From Yersinia aleksiciae (GTDB lineage Bacteria; Pseudomonadota; Gammaproteobacteria; Enterobacterales; Enterobacteriaceae): DNA of 64,000 nucleotides. The DNA is taken from assembly GCF_001047675.1 (NCBI RefSeq), contig NZ_CP011975.1, positions 248,001 through 312,000 on the forward strand, given 5' to 3'. The number at the start of each line of letters is the position of its first letter. Position 1 is the first letter of the stretch. Under the pieces are notes generated by a model that was not told the DNA's origin, searched no databases, and worked only from the letters and a program-made list of their open reading frames with translations. Of this stretch, positions 9,776 to 19,310 are shown in pieces. Position numbers and translations under genes: made by a program.

Positions 9776-10405
9776 ATGATTAATGTTGCATTGATAGATG
9801 ACCATATTGTCGTCCGCTCAGGGTTTGCCCAGTTGCTATCACTGGAAAAAGATATTCGCATTATTGGCGAATATGGTTCAGCGGCTGAGGCATGGGCCAA
9901 TCTCCCCAATATTGATGTCCAGGTTGCGGTGATGGATATTTCGATGCCAGACGAAAGCGGGCTAAGTCTGCTCAAGCGCCTGCGCCAAAAAATGCCCCAT
10001 TTCCGCGCCATTATTCTGAGTATTTATGACACCACCGCCTTTGTGCAAAGCGCGATGGATGCTGGAGCCAGTGGCTATCTGACCAAACGCTGCGGCCCGG
10101 ATGAGCTAGTCCAAGCGCTGCGCACCGTCAGTGGCGGTGGCCTCTATCTCTGCTCCGACGCGCTGCGGGCGCTACGCCATATGCCGCAGCAGCCGCAACA
10201 ACTGGCCGTGCTGACACCTCGGGAGAAAGAGATCTTCCAGCTATTGATCAATGGAATAAGTGTCAAATCTATTGCCGAGAAACTGTTACTCAGCCACAAA
10301 ACTGTGCATGTGCATCGGGCGAATATTCTGGGCAAACTCCAGTGTGAAACCACCGTCGAGTTAGTGCATTTTGCGCTACAACACCAGTTGTTGGCAGGTA
10401 ATTGA
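9776..10405 (+). CDS. uhpA: UhpA-like response regulator (LuxR/NarL family)
   Basis: A 209-residue regulator with an N-terminal receiver (MINVALIDDH, phosphoacceptor Asp54 in VMDISMPDESG, Lys in SGYLTKRCGPDEL) and a C-terminal LuxR-type helix-turn-helix (LTPREKEIFQLL, KSIAEKLLLSHKTVHVHRANI). Residue pattern and Asp position match UhpA, the activator of hexose-phosphate uptake. It sits directly before uhpB, with a one-base gap, and uhpC. In this genome the likely target is the downstream ABC importer, since no uhpT is present nearby. The ribosome site at the ATG is weak. Confidence 0.85.
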   Translation: MINVALIDDHIVVRSGFAQLLSLEKDIRIIGEYGSAAEAWANLPNIDVQVAVMDISMPDESGLSLLKRLRQKMPHFRAIILSIYDTTAFVQSAMDAGASGYLTKRCGPDELVQALRTVSGGGLYLCSDALRALRHMPQQPQQLAVLTPREKEIFQLLINGISVKSIAEKLLLSHKTVHVHRANILGKLQCETTVELVHFALQHQLLAGN

Positions 10406-10406
10406 G

Positions 10407-11984
10407 ATGTGGCAACTGCGGTCTGTGGGGCTATCGCTGTTTCTGGTCATCTTCTTCTCTCTGAGTTGGCTGGCCCTGTGGACCATCAGTTTTTATCTGA
10501 GCGATGACGGCTTGCACGCCGTTCTATTGCTGCCGCAAGGGCTGCGATTGGCGTTGATGATTCTGCTGCCTCGGCGCTATTGGCCAGTACTATTGCTGGC
10601 GGAGTGCGCCGGACTCTGGTGGCTACATAGCGAGCAATTACAGACCTCCGCGCTGATTCTGCTGTCGCCGTTCTTGAGTTTGCTGCCCGCCTGGCTGACC
10701 CAACGCTTCTGGCATCACTACAGCCTCTATTGGCAACGGTTGTTGCTGCTGCTGACCGCCGTGGCGGGGAACAGTCTGCTACACGGCGCGGTACTGAGCT
10801 TGTGGCTGCCCTTGCCTGTCGCTCAGACGCTGCTCGCCACCTTTACCGGCGGTATTCTGCTGGTGCCGTTCACCTATCTAATCTATGAATACTTAAAGCA
10901 GCAGCATATTCGAAATCTATTTTCCCAGCAGATTCCTGACCCGCCGCTGCGCACCTCGCTGCTGATTTGGTGCTCGTTGATCTTTGCCATTCTGGTGTGT
11001 GTGCAGGTGGCGATTGCGCCGAATATGGAGCGCCTATTGCTAATTTTCGTCTTTCTGCCCAACGTGTTTATGGCCTACAAATTCGGCTGGCAAGGTGGGG
11101 TATTGGCGGCGGTATTAGGTAGTCTGATGATCACCGTCACGCGTCAAGCCAGCGGCGCATTTCATGATTTAACTGAGCTGGAACTTTTCCTCTCGACCCA
11201 AGCACTATTGGGGCTGACACTGGGGATCGCCATCAGTCGTCAGCAGCAGCTTGCACAGCGCCTACACCGCTATCGCAATCAGTTGGAGCAAGAGTTGCAA
11301 ACCCGCCGCAAGCTGATGGCGCGCTTAGTGCATACCGAGGAGGATGTGCGCAAAGAGATTGCCCGCGAGCTACATGATGAGATTGGTCAGAACATCACCG
11401 CCATTCAAATTCAGGCGATGCTAGTCAATCGCAGTGCGCCGACCCCTGCGGCGCAATCTGCGGCCAATCAGATCAGTCATTTGTCGCAGCGAATCCACCA
11501 AACCACCCGCCAACTATTGCGCCAATTACGCCCGCCGGTGCTGGATGAAATGCCACTGGATCAAGCGCTACAGCATCTGGCAGAAGAGTTTGCTTTTGCC
11601 GAGCAAGGGATCACTTTCCAACTCGATTACTCACTGCCACCGAGCCCCGGTGAGGATGCGGTGGTGTTTACCCTGTATCGACTGGTGCAGGAACTGCTCA
11701 ATAACATTAATAAGCATGCTAACGCGTGCAATATTCAGGTCAGTCTACGCCTTGCCGATAATATCATCACACTGGAGGTGCGCGATGATGGCATGGGCAT
11801 TCCGGTACAACCCCAAAGCGGCGGGCTGGGGCTGCGCGGCATTGAGGAGCGAGTACGGGCGCTGGGCGGTGACTGGTTATTGCAACGGCGTTTAGGGACG
11901 CGCGTGGTGGTGAACCTGCCGACTCATGTCCGCACCACCGACTCTGTGAGCCTGCCCACAGAACCGGATCAAAAGCCGGCATAA
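10407..11984 (+). CDS. uhpB: UhpB-like membrane sensor histidine kinase
   Basis: Sensor kinase of 525 residues. About 280 N-terminal residues form a MASE1-like multi-spanning membrane region (eight or so segments), then a short coiled stretch, a HisKA_3 dimerisation domain with phosphoacceptor His323 in ARELHDEIGQN, and an ATPase domain with LLNNINKHA and GGLGLRGIEERV. This layout is that of UhpB, which works together with UhpC to phosphorylate UhpA. The ATG at 10407 lies one base after the uhpA stop, indicating translational coupling; a longer in-frame start inside uhpA is unlikely. Confidence 0.87.
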   Translation: MWQLRSVGLSLFLVIFFSLSWLALWTISFYLSDDGLHAVLLLPQGLRLALMILLPRRYWPVLLLAECAGLWWLHSEQLQTSALILLSPFLSLLPAWLTQRFWHHYSLYWQRLLLLLTAVAGNSLLHGAVLSLWLPLPVAQTLLATFTGGILLVPFTYLIYEYLKQQHIRNLFSQQIPDPPLRTSLLIWCSLIFAILVCVQVAIAPNMERLLLIFVFLPNVFMAYKFGWQGGVLAAVLGSLMITVTRQASGAFHDLTELELFLSTQALLGLTLGIAISRQQQLAQRLHRYRNQLEQELQTRRKLMARLVHTEEDVRKEIARELHDEIGQNITAIQIQAMLVNRSAPTPAAQSAANQISHLSQRIHQTTRQLLRQLRPPVLDEMPLDQALQHLAEEFAFAEQGITFQLDYSLPPSPGEDAVVFTLYRLVQELLNNINKHANACNIQVSLRLADNIITLEVRDDGMGIPVQPQSGGLGLRGIEERVRALGGDWLLQRRLGTRVVVNLPTHVRTTDSVSLPTEPDQKPA

Positions 11985-12072
11985 ATAAGCATTATTCCTA
12001 GCCGTCTAAAACCTTATCTCATCTCTTTCACCTTGACCTTCCTTACACTCACTTCAATTACCGGAGGAATCC

Positions 12073-13437
12073 ATGGCTGCATCGCTTTTGTCGTCAAAGA
12101 CTTTACCCCCTGAGCCTTTGACGCCGGAACAGGTGAATGCGCGTTACCGCTACTGGCGACCGCGCCTGATGGCCGCCATGGTGATGGGTTACGCCGCCTT
12201 TTATCTGACACGCAAAAGTGTCAACTACGCCATGCCAGTGATGCAACTGGAGCTGGGCTTGGATAAAGGGGATATCGGCTTGCTCGGCACGCTGTTCTAT
12301 CTGGCTTACGGCGGCTCTAAATTTGTTTCGGGTATCGTCAGTGACCGCACCCAAGCTCGCTGGATTATGGGTATCGGCTTGATGATGACCGGGGTGCTGA
12401 ATGTGGTGTTTACCCTGTGCCATACCCTACCCGCCCTGCTGCTGGTCTGGACATTAAATGGCTTCTTTCAGGGATGGGGCTGGCCACCTTGCGCCAAATT
12501 GCTGAGCACATGGTATTCACGCAATGAACGTGGCACTTGGTGGGGCTGCTGGAATACCTCTATCAGCATTGGCGGTGCCGCAGTGCCGCTGCTCTCGGCG
12601 TTTCTGGCCTCGCAATATGGTTGGCAGGCCGCGCTACTGGTGCCGGGTGCCATCGGTATCGTTTTAGGCATTTGGCTGTGCTGGCAATTGTGCGATAAGC
12701 CGCAGCAGCAAGGTTTGCCGACTATCGGCCAGTGGCGGCGCGACCCACAGGATCAGTGGCAGGAGCAGCAAAGCCCACCGATGCCGATGGGGCGTATCTT
12801 CCGCGATGCGATTTTGCGCAACCGCACTATCTGGTTGCTGGGGGTCTCTTATGTGCTGGTCTATCTGATCCGCATCGCCCTCAACGACTGGGGCAATATC
12901 TGGCTGGCAGAGAGCCACGGGGTGAATTTACTCAGTGCCAACGCCACCTTGTCGCTGTTTGAGTTGGGGGGATTGTGTGGTGCGCTGTTTGCTGGCTGGG
13001 GATCGGACCTGCTGTTTCGCGGCCAGCGTGCGCCGATGATTTTGTTATTCGCTCTGGGGCTGTTTCTGACCATGACCGCGCTGTGGCTGGCTCCGGTAGA
13101 TAACTATCCGCTGCTGTCAGTGACCTTTTTCAGTATCGGTTTTTTTGTCTTTGGGCCGCAAATGCTGATTGGCCTGGCGGCAACGGAATACACCCATAAA
13201 GATGCCGCGGGAACGGTCACCGGATTTCTCGGCTTGTTTGCCTATCTCGGCGCTGCATTGGCCGGATGGCCACTGGCACAGGTGCTGCAACATTATGGCT
13301 GGCAAGGGTTTTTCGCCTTGCTCACACTGGCATCGGCCGGTGTTGGATTGTTATTGATGCCGCTACTGATGACCGGCATCAATCGATTAGGGTTTGAACC
13401 GACGGGAAAGCGCTTTATCCCAGCGGACAAAGAGTAA
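12073..13437 (+). CDS. uhpC: UhpC-like sugar-phosphate sensor/transporter (MFS, OPA family)
   Basis: A 454-residue protein with about 12 membrane segments belonging to the organophosphate:phosphate antiporter family. Family features include YAAFYLTRKSVNYAMP near residue 40, SKFVSGIVSDR near 83-93, and the NGFFQGWGWPPCAKLL block. In the known system UhpC binds external glucose-6-phosphate and signals to UhpB instead of acting as the main importer. It has a good GGAGG ribosome site. Because no second OPA-family gene (uhpT) follows, this copy could in principle be a transporter, but its place after uhpB and its length argue for the sensor. Confidence 0.84.
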   Translation: MAASLLSSKTLPPEPLTPEQVNARYRYWRPRLMAAMVMGYAAFYLTRKSVNYAMPVMQLELGLDKGDIGLLGTLFYLAYGGSKFVSGIVSDRTQARWIMGIGLMMTGVLNVVFTLCHTLPALLLVWTLNGFFQGWGWPPCAKLLSTWYSRNERGTWWGCWNTSISIGGAAVPLLSAFLASQYGWQAALLVPGAIGIVLGIWLCWQLCDKPQQQGLPTIGQWRRDPQDQWQEQQSPPMPMGRIFRDAILRNRTIWLLGVSYVLVYLIRIALNDWGNIWLAESHGVNLLSANATLSLFELGGLCGALFAGWGSDLLFRGQRAPMILLFALGLFLTMTALWLAPVDNYPLLSVTFFSIGFFVFGPQMLIGLAATEYTHKDAAGTVTGFLGLFAYLGAALAGWPLAQVLQHYGWQGFFALLTLASAGVGLLLMPLLMTGINRLGFEPTGKRFIPADKE

Positions 13438-13523
13438 AAGTACGTCAAATAATACCTCTCCTACAACGATAACTCTGTTTGTGACCCGGTTTCGGGCCAT
13501 CAGGGAATAAAAAGGATAATGTT

Positions 13524-14555
13524 ATGAAACTTGCACCTCTCTCTGTACTGATTGCTGCTGGCCTCGCACTGAGCGCCTTTACGACTGTCGCCAAGGCCGA
13601 AGGCCGCTTGGTGATCTATTGCAGTGCCACCAATGCCATGTGTGAAGAAGAAGCCAAAGCCTTCGGCGCAAAATATGATGTCAAAACCAGTTTTATCCGT
13701 AATGGCTCCGGCAGCACACTGGCCAAAGTGGATGCAGAGAAAAAGAACCCGCAGGCGGATGTCTGGTATGGCGGCACGCTGGACCCACAATCCCAAGCCG
13801 GTGAGATGGATCTGCTCTATGCCTACCAATCCCCCAATCTGTCGCAGATCATGCCGCAATTCCGTGACCCGGCAAAACGCAAGGGTAACTACTCCTCGGC
13901 GGTCTACATTGGCATTCTGGGCATAGGCGTAAATACCGACCGCCTGAAAGAAAAAGGGTTGCCGGAGCCAAAATGTTGGAAAGACCTGACCAATCCGGTC
14001 TACAAAGGCGAAATCCAGATTGCTGATCCGCAAAGCTCCGGCACGGCCTACACCGCGTTAGCCACCTTCTCGCAGCTGTGGGGTGAAGAGGCGGCCTTCG
14101 ATTATCTGAAAAAACTGAACGCTAACGTGTCGCAATACACCAAGTCGGGGATTGCTCCGGCCCGTAACGCCGCCCGTGGTGAAACCACCATCGGCATTGG
14201 CTTCCTGCATGATTACTCGCTGGAAAAAGAGAAAGGTGCGCCGCTGAAACTGATCTCACCCTGTGAAGGTTCTGGCTATGAAATCGGCGGCGTCAGCATT
14301 CTGAAAGGCGCGCGTAATCTGGATAACGCCAAGTTATTCGTTGACTGGGTGCTATCAAAAGACGCACAAGAGTTGGCGTGGCAGAAAGGTCAGTCCTACC
14401 AGATTTTGACCAATACTACCGCCGCGACTTCTCCTAACTCACTCAAGCTCGATGACCTGAAGCTGATTGACTACGACATGGACACTTACGGTGCTACCGA
14501 GATGCGTAAGAAGCTGATCACCAAGTGGGTTAATGACGTCAAGATGGGGCAATAA
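13524..14555 (+). CDS. afuA: AfuA-like periplasmic binding protein of an ABC importer
   Basis: A 343-residue secreted binding protein with a clear signal peptide (about residues 1-25, ending AKA) and the fold pattern of the iron/sugar-phosphate binding cluster (LVIYCSATNAM, NGSGSTLAKVDAEKKNPQADVWYGG, KGEIQIADPQSSGTAYT). Such proteins were long called ferric-binding; AfuA of Actinobacillus was later shown to bind fructose-6-phosphate, glucose-6-phosphate and related sugar phosphates. The adjacent UhpABC system makes sugar phosphate the better guess here. AAGGATAATG gives a suitable ribosome site. Confidence 0.8.
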   Translation: MKLAPLSVLIAAGLALSAFTTVAKAEGRLVIYCSATNAMCEEEAKAFGAKYDVKTSFIRNGSGSTLAKVDAEKKNPQADVWYGGTLDPQSQAGEMDLLYAYQSPNLSQIMPQFRDPAKRKGNYSSAVYIGILGIGVNTDRLKEKGLPEPKCWKDLTNPVYKGEIQIADPQSSGTAYTALATFSQLWGEEAAFDYLKKLNANVSQYTKSGIAPARNAARGETTIGIGFLHDYSLEKEKGAPLKLISPCEGSGYEIGGVSILKGARNLDNAKLFVDWVLSKDAQELAWQKGQSYQILTNTTAATSPNSLKLDDLKLIDYDMDTYGATEMRKKLITKWVNDVKMGQ

Positions 14556-14611
14556 CAGCCCACACGCAATTTCGACGCCGGTAAATAATTTATCGCTTAT
14601 CTCTATAACCC

Positions 14612-14658
14612 TGTCATTGGCGTTGCAACCTGTGAACACAGTTGCGGCGTCAATGACA
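14612..14658 (+). promoter_or_regulatory. Long intercistronic hairpin between afuA and afuB
   Basis: The 125-base afuA-afuB gap contains a near-perfect inverted repeat: TGTCATTGGCGTTGCAAC on the left pairs with GTTGCGGCGTCAATGACA on the right, all differences being G-U pairs in RNA, and the stem continues (CTGT/ACAG) with one bulged base to a four-base loop. There is no T run after it, so it is not a standard terminator. Hairpins at this position between binding-protein and permease genes commonly protect the upstream mRNA; that role is inferred. Confidence 0.65.
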
Positions 14659-14680
14659 AAGGTTATCTCTGGGGAACACC

Positions 14681-16753
14681 ATGACACACACTCTGCGGAT
14701 CCCGCAGTCACGGGATGCCATATTCTATTGGTTGGCTTTCGCCGTGGCTGCTTTTGCCTTGTTACCCGCATTCAGTCTGGATTACGGCCTACTTGAAGCC
14801 AGTCGCGCTGAGCTATTGGCCGCTTATGGTTGGTCTGGACTGAACATCAGCACCTTGTGGTTTACCCTGCCGCTGCTGTTGCTTTTCCGCCCACTATCAC
14901 CGGCGGGCCGCGAGCAGCGTAGCCGCCACTATTTTGATGCTGGTTATGCTCTGTTCTGCGCCCTGTTCGTGGTGGTCACTTCCGCCTGGCTAGAGCGTGG
15001 GCTAGGTTTTGCCACCATTGGGCTGTTTATTGCCTTGGGCGCAATCATTACGCTGGCACTGGCTCGCCTTGAGTGGCTGGGGGGCGACCGCTTTGTCCTT
15101 GGGTCACTGGTGACCATTATTGCCCTGATTACCGTCTTTATCCTGTTCCCCAGCATCGCGATTTTCATCCCGATTTTTACCGATGAGAGCGGGGCTTTTG
15201 CACCATGGCAATTTATGGCGATCCTCGGACAGGCCCATATCCTGCAAGTTATCTGGAACTCGTTCCTGCTGTCGGTGGCGGTCGGTATCGGTTGTACTTT
15301 CTTCGGCATGGTGCTGGCGATCTACACCACGCGCATTGCCAAACGCTCAGCGCTGCTGGGGCGTATTTTCTCGATTTTACCGATTGTCACCCCGCCTTTT
15401 GTGGTCGGGCTGGGCGTCACCCTGATGATGGGCCGCTCCGGCTACGTGACCGAGTTGATGGTCACGTGGTTTGGGCTGACCAATACCAACTGGCTGTATG
15501 GTTTCACCGGCATCTGGCTGGCACAGGTTTTGGCCTTTACGCCGATGTCATTTATGATCCTCGACGGCGCGATTAAAACTATTCATCCGTCACTGGAAGA
15601 AGCCTCCTACACTCTGCGTGCCAGCCGTTGGCAGACTTTTATGCAGGTATTTCTGCCGCTGCTGAAACCCGCGCTGGCGAACTCATTTTTGATTGTGATT
15701 GTGCAGTCGCTGGCGGATTTCAGTAACCCGCTGGTGCTGGGGGGGAACTTTGACGTGCTCGCCACGCAAATCTACTTCTATATTACCGGTGCACAACTCG
15801 ATTATCCGGCAGCCTCGACACTGGGCGTCATTCTGCTGATGTTCTCGCTGTTTATCTTCTGCATCCAGTATATGTGGATAGGTAAACGCTCCTACGTCAC
15901 CATCTCCGGCAAATCCTCCCGTGGCGACGTGCAACCACTGCCGGTGTCATTGGTGTGGGGCACCACCGCCATGCTGTATGTGTGGATCGCCTTTAATGTC
16001 CTGCTGTACGGCAGCATTTTCTACGGCAGTTTTACCGTCAACTGGGGGGTCGATTATACCCTGACGCTGAATAACTTTAATCAGCTATTCGGCCAAGGTT
16101 TCAGTGATGGCGCATGGCCTTCGCTGCTCGATACTTTACTGTATGCCGGGATTGCCGCACCTATCACTGCCGCCTTCGGTCTGCTGATCGCCTATATCGT
16201 GGTACGCCAACAGTTCCGTGGCAAAAAAACCATCGAATTCAGCACCATGCTCTGCTTCGCGGTGCCGGGCACGGTGGCGGGCGTCTCCTATATTCTGGCC
16301 TTTAACAGTGCACCGGTCTATCTGACTGGGACAGCCGCCATCGTCATTATCTCGATGGTGATGCGCAATGTGCCGGTGGGGATACGTGCCGGGATTGCCG
16401 GATTGGGGCAGTTAGATAAATCGCTGGATGAGGCATCACTGAGCTTGCGGGCCGGTTCACTGCGCACCGTGATCTATATTTTGCTGCCCTTGCTGCGTCC
16501 GGCGATTCTGTCCGCGCTGATTTACAGCTTTGTACGCGCCATGACCACCGTCAGTGCCATCGTCTTCCTGGTTACACCGGATACTCGCGTCGCCACCTCT
16601 TACATCCTTAACCGCGTGGAAGATGGAGAATATGGTATAGCAATTGCCTATGGTTCCATTCTGATTGTGGTGATGCTCGCCATCATCTTCCTGTTTGATT
16701 ATCTGGTTGGCGAAGCGCGTATTGCCCGCTCAAAAGCCAGCAATGCTGAATAA
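14681..16753 (+). CDS. afuB: AfuB-like ABC importer permease (fused double permease)
   Basis: A 690-residue inner-membrane permease with two homologous halves, each with about six membrane segments and an EAA-type loop that contacts the ATPase ([21 protein letters not shown] at about 305-325; [21 protein letters not shown] at about 585-605). This duplicated form is the usual FbpB/AfuB architecture. It should form the membrane channel for the solute delivered by AfuA, powered by AfuC. It is preceded by TCTGGGGA as ribosome site. Confidence 0.85.
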   Translation: MTHTLRIPQSRDAIFYWLAFAVAAFALLPAFSLDYGLLEASRAELLAAYGWSGLNISTLWFTLPLLLLFRPLSPAGREQRSRHYFDAGYALFCALFVVVTSAWLERGLGFATIGLFIALGAIITLALARLEWLGGDRFVLGSLVTIIALITVFILFPSIAIFIPIFTDESGAFAPWQFMAILGQAHILQVIWNSFLLSVAVGIGCTFFGMVLAIYTTRIAKRSALLGRIFSILPIVTPPFVVGLGVTLMMGRSGYVTELMVTWFGLTNTNWLYGFTGIWLAQVLAFTPMSFMILDGAIKTIHPSLEEASYTLRASRWQTFMQVFLPLLKPALANSFLIVIVQSLADFSNPLVLGGNFDVLATQIYFYITGAQLDYPAASTLGVILLMFSLFIFCIQYMWIGKRSYVTISGKSSRGDVQPLPVSLVWGTTAMLYVWIAFNVLLYGSIFYGSFTVNWGVDYTLTLNNFNQLFGQGFSDGAWPSLLDTLLYAGIAAPITAAFGLLIAYIVVRQQFRGKKTIEFSTMLCFAVPGTVAGVSYILAFNSAPVYLTGTAAIVIISMVMRNVPVGIRAGIAGLGQLDKSLDEASLSLRAGSLRTVIYILLPLLRPAILSALIYSFVRAMTTVSAIVFLVTPDTRVATSYILNRVEDGEYGIAIAYGSILIVVMLAIIFLFDYLVGEARIARSKASNAE

Positions 16754-16778
16754 TGACGTACTGATAAGGCCAAATATT

Positions 16779-17852
16779 ATGTCTAATAACGATACTGCTG
16801 TTGATAAAAAACATTTTGTCGAACTCAAGCACGTCACCAAACGCTTTGGCACCCATACCGTGATTGACGACTTAAATCTGGCGATCCCGAAAGGGGAAAT
16901 GGTCACCTTGCTCGGGCCATCCGGCTGCGGCAAAACCACGGTCCTGCGGCTGGTGGCAGGGCTGGAGAAACCCTCTGGCGGCCAGATTTTTATCGACGGT
17001 GAAGATGTGACCGACAGATCTATCCAACAGCGAGATATCTGTATGGTGTTTCAGTCCTACGCCCTGTTCCCCCATATGTCGTTGGGGGAGAATATAGGCT
17101 ATGGCCTGAAAATGCTTGGGCGACCCAAAGATGAGATTCGTGAGCGCGTGCAAGAAGCATTGGCGCTGGTGGATTTAGCGGGTTTTGCTGACCGCTTTGT
17201 TGACCAGATCTCCGGTGGGCAACAACAGCGGGTAGCACTGGCGCGGGCGTTGATCCTCAAGCCAAAAGTGCTGCTATTTGATGAGCCACTGAGCAATCTG
17301 GATGCCAACTTGCGCCGCAGTATGCGCGATAAAATCCGTGAATTGCAGCAGCAGTTTAATATTACATCGCTGTATGTCACCCATGACCAGAGTGAAGCTT
17401 TTGCCGTCTCTGATACCGTTTTGGTGATGAATAAAGGCAAAATTATGCAAATGGGAGCGCCACAAACCCTGTACCGCCAGCCTGCCTCCCACTTTATGGC
17501 CAGTTTTATGGGCGATGCCAACGTCTTCCCTGCGCGAATCAACAGTGACAGCGTTGAGATATTGGGTTATCACATCCCACGCCCGCTAGGATTTGCCACC
17601 GGATACCAGCACGCCACCGTGGGCGTACGGCCGGAGGCCATCACCCTGAGCCAGCAGGGCGAATCCAGCCAGCGATGCACCATCAATAAAGTGGCCTATA
17701 TGGGGCCGCAGTATGAAGTTCTGGTGGATTGGCATGGGCAATCATTGCTGCTGCAAGTAAACGCCACGCAACTGCAACCGGCACCTGGCGACAGTTATTA
17801 TCTGCAAATCCACCCGTATGGCATGTTTGTGTTGGCGGATACCCCCGAGTAA
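16779..17852 (+). CDS. afuC: AfuC-like ABC importer ATPase
   Basis: ATP-binding subunit of 357 residues from the start at 16779 ([11 protein letters not shown]); an in-frame start at 16695 lies inside afuB and is less likely. Walker [10 protein letters not shown] (about 44-52), Q-loop region [11 protein letters not shown], signature [14 protein letters not shown] and Walker [14 protein letters not shown], then the switch His in [10 protein letters not shown] are all intact. The C-terminal 100 residues are a TOBE-like regulatory domain ([10 protein letters not shown]). Operon partner of afuAB, followed by a terminator. Confidence 0.87.
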   Translation: MSNNDTAVDKKHFVELKHVTKRFGTHTVIDDLNLAIPKGEMVTLLGPSGCGKTTVLRLVAGLEKPSGGQIFIDGEDVTDRSIQQRDICMVFQSYALFPHMSLGENIGYGLKMLGRPKDEIRERVQEALALVDLAGFADRFVDQISGGQQQRVALARALILKPKVLLFDEPLSNLDANLRRSMRDKIRELQQQFNITSLYVTHDQSEAFAVSDTVLVMNKGKIMQMGAPQTLYRQPASHFMASFMGDANVFPARINSDSVEILGYHIPRPLGFATGYQHATVGVRPEAITLSQQGESSQRCTINKVAYMGPQYEVLVDWHGQSLLLQVNATQLQPAPGDSYYLQIHPYGMFVLADTPE

Positions 17853-17860
17853 ACCGGTGA

Positions 17861-17892
17861 GCGGGCAGCGAAGAACAGGGCTGCCCGCCCCT
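17861..17892 (+). terminator. Terminator-like hairpin after afuC
   Basis: GCGGGCAGC (17861-17869) pairs with GCTGCCCGC (17880-17888), followed by CCCTTTAT. It lies eight bases after the afuC stop and probably ends the importer transcript. Confidence 0.75.
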
Positions 17893-18001
17893 TTATCGGA
17901 TATCCACCGGATATTTTCCGCATAAACATTGAGCTAAAAGCCAAAAATCTCAATAAGTTGCACAAACTCTAAGCAAACGATTCAAATTTACGGTTTCCCC
18001 T

Positions 18002-18030
18002 TTGACATGCCCCTGATACCCCGCTATTAT
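18002..18030 (+). promoter_or_regulatory. Sigma-70 promoter of tRNA-Asn copy 1
   Basis: TTGACA (18002-18007) and TATTAT (18025-18030) are separated by 17 bases and lie 19 bases ahead of the tRNA. The same promoter recurs ahead of copy 2. Confidence 0.85.
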
Positions 18031-18048
18031 TCGCCTCGTTCACACGAT

Positions 18049-18124
18049 TCCTCTGTAGTTCAGTCGGTAGAACGGCGGACTGTTAATCCGTATGTCACTG
18101 GTTCGAGTCCAGTCAGAGGAGCCA
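18049..18124 (+). tRNA. tRNA-Asn(GTT), copy 1
   Basis: A 76-base tRNA with acceptor stem TCCTCTG/CAGAGGA, anticodon loop CTGTTAA (anticodon GTT), T arm GGTTCGAGTCC and encoded CCA end. It is identical to the copy at 30707-30782. Asparagine tRNA genes are the insertion sites of the Yersinia high-pathogenicity island. Confidence 0.98.
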
Positions 18125-18125
18125 A
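18109..18125 (+). other. HPI-type attachment core, copy 1 (empty site)
   Basis: The 3' end of the tRNA has CCAGTCAGAGGAGCCAA, the 17-bp core used by the high-pathogenicity-island integrase. No integrase or island follows, so this site looks unoccupied. Confidence 0.65.
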
Positions 18126-18134
18126 ATTAGAGAA

Positions 18135-18163
18135 ACCCGCTTAGAAAACTAAGCGGGTTTTTT
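18135..18163 (+). terminator. Terminator of tRNA-Asn copy 1
   Basis: ACCCGCTTAG and CTAAGCGGGT form a 10-bp stem with an AAAA loop, then a T run. It starts ten bases after the tRNA. Confidence 0.9.
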
Positions 18164-18677
18164 GCTTTCGATCTGTCGCGTCACAACCTATAGTAACCTA
18201 AGCATCACTAATGTATTGGCATTATGCTGTGAGTGCGATGCCATTATCACCGCATTACCTATCCCTATGATACTTATGCTGGAATAAGTAGCAGAATCGA
18301 TTATAGAAATTTCCTACACCCATCCCGAAAAATCGTATATATTTACATTTAGAATTATAAATTAACTATTTCTCATCTGTTTTCCTGACGCATTTATTAT
18401 TATTTAATTAAAAAAATTCCTAACTCGTTTATAATCAACTCACTAGGTAGAATAAGCCCATTGGCTTGGTTCGAGTCCAGCAGCCTATACATAAGCAAGA
18501 ATCTTTTCTTGATAATCTATAATTAGAGATTAGAATCACCGAAATAGTACTTTGGGCATCGGCAGTAGTGGTTCTTGTTTATCTCGTCTTGGGTAATCAT
18601 TTGGAGTCTATCGGTGCGAGTGAGGGGCAGTGAATTAACCCTGCGAATCCCAAGATATAACAGTTTATGGAGATAAC
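18164..18677. other. Gene-free AT-rich spacer with a tRNA relic
   Basis: No convincing coding region is seen. The only recognisable content is the tRNA-like fragment at 18445-18486; the last part is presumed to hold the promoter of the regulator at 18678, which has GGAGATAAC as ribosome site. Confidence 0.5.
18445..18486 (+). pseudogene. Decayed tRNA-Asn fragment
   Basis: AGGTAGAA followed 14 bases later by TGGTTCGAGTCCAG matches the D-arm and T-arm segments of the intact tRNA-Asn 400 bases upstream, in the same order and direction, but with the anticodon arm shortened and the acceptor end lost. It looks like a leftover of a third tRNA copy or of an old island junction. Confidence 0.5.
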
Positions 18678-19310
18678 ATGACAAAATCAGTGATGATCGT
18701 TGATGACCATCCGGCTATACGTGTCGCCATTCGGGCGTTACTATCGCAAAGTAATGAATTTTCAACAATTTATGAATCTGTCGATGGCAGTGAAGCACTA
18801 GAAACATTAAAAAACAATCCTGTTGATTTAGTCATTATCGATATTGAATTACCTAATTTCGATGGCTTTTCGTTGCTGAAAAAACTGCAACAACGCGGGT
18901 TTACCGGTAAATCATTATTCTTGTCCGCCAAGAATGAGCAAGTTTTTGCGGTACGCGCATTACAGGCTGGTGCCAACGGCTTCATCAGTAAGAATAAAGA
19001 TATTAGCGAAATTCTGTTTGCCGCACAGAACGTATTACGAGGTTATTCATTCTTCCCATCTGAAGCTTTGACCCAATTAGCCGGGCAACCTTCAAGCCAT
19101 GATCCTGTCAATCGGGCGCGTTTGTTGTCAGAGCGAGAAATTAATGTTTTACGTTATCTGGTGAATGGCTTGTCTAATAAACAAATTGCCGACGAAATGT
19201 TTATCAGCAACAAAACTGTCAGTACCTATAAAACCCGAATCCTGACTAAATTAGGGTTAAGTTCGGTCATTGAACTGGCAGATTATGCGCATACCCATAA
19301 TTTGGTGTAG
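18678..19310 (+). CDS. EvgA/BvgA-type response regulator
   Basis: A 210-residue regulator: receiver domain with IVDDHP at 7-12, phosphoacceptor Asp55 in VIIDIELPNFDG and Lys in NGFISKNKDISE, then a LuxR-type helix-turn-helix (LSEREINVLRYLVNGLSNKQIADEMFISNKTVSTYKTRIL, split over about 150-190). Best described as the EvgA/BvgA/FimZ group. The following hybrid kinase gene begins inside its last 41 bases, so the pair is co-translated. The adjacent fimbrial operon is a plausible target, by analogy with Bvg control of adhesins; no binding site was identified. Confidence 0.85.
   Translation: MTKSVMIVDDHPAIRVAIRALLSQSNEFSTIYESVDGSEALETLKNNPVDLVIIDIELPNFDGFSLLKKLQQRGFTGKSLFLSAKNEQVFAVRALQAGANGFISKNKDISEILFAAQNVLRGYSFFPSEALTQLAGQPSSHDPVNRARLLSEREINVLRYLVNGLSNKQIADEMFISNKTVSTYKTRILTKLGLSSVIELADYAHTHNLV

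Noticed and set aside
13438..13523. Possible UhpA operator before afuA
   Set aside because: No repeat or match to a known UhpA site could be found by eye; only a short CCCG/CGGG hairpin is present.
13524..17852. Ferric iron ABC transporter
   Set aside because: The fold family includes iron binders, but adjacency to UhpABC and AfuA biochemistry favour sugar phosphate; iron is kept only as an alternative.
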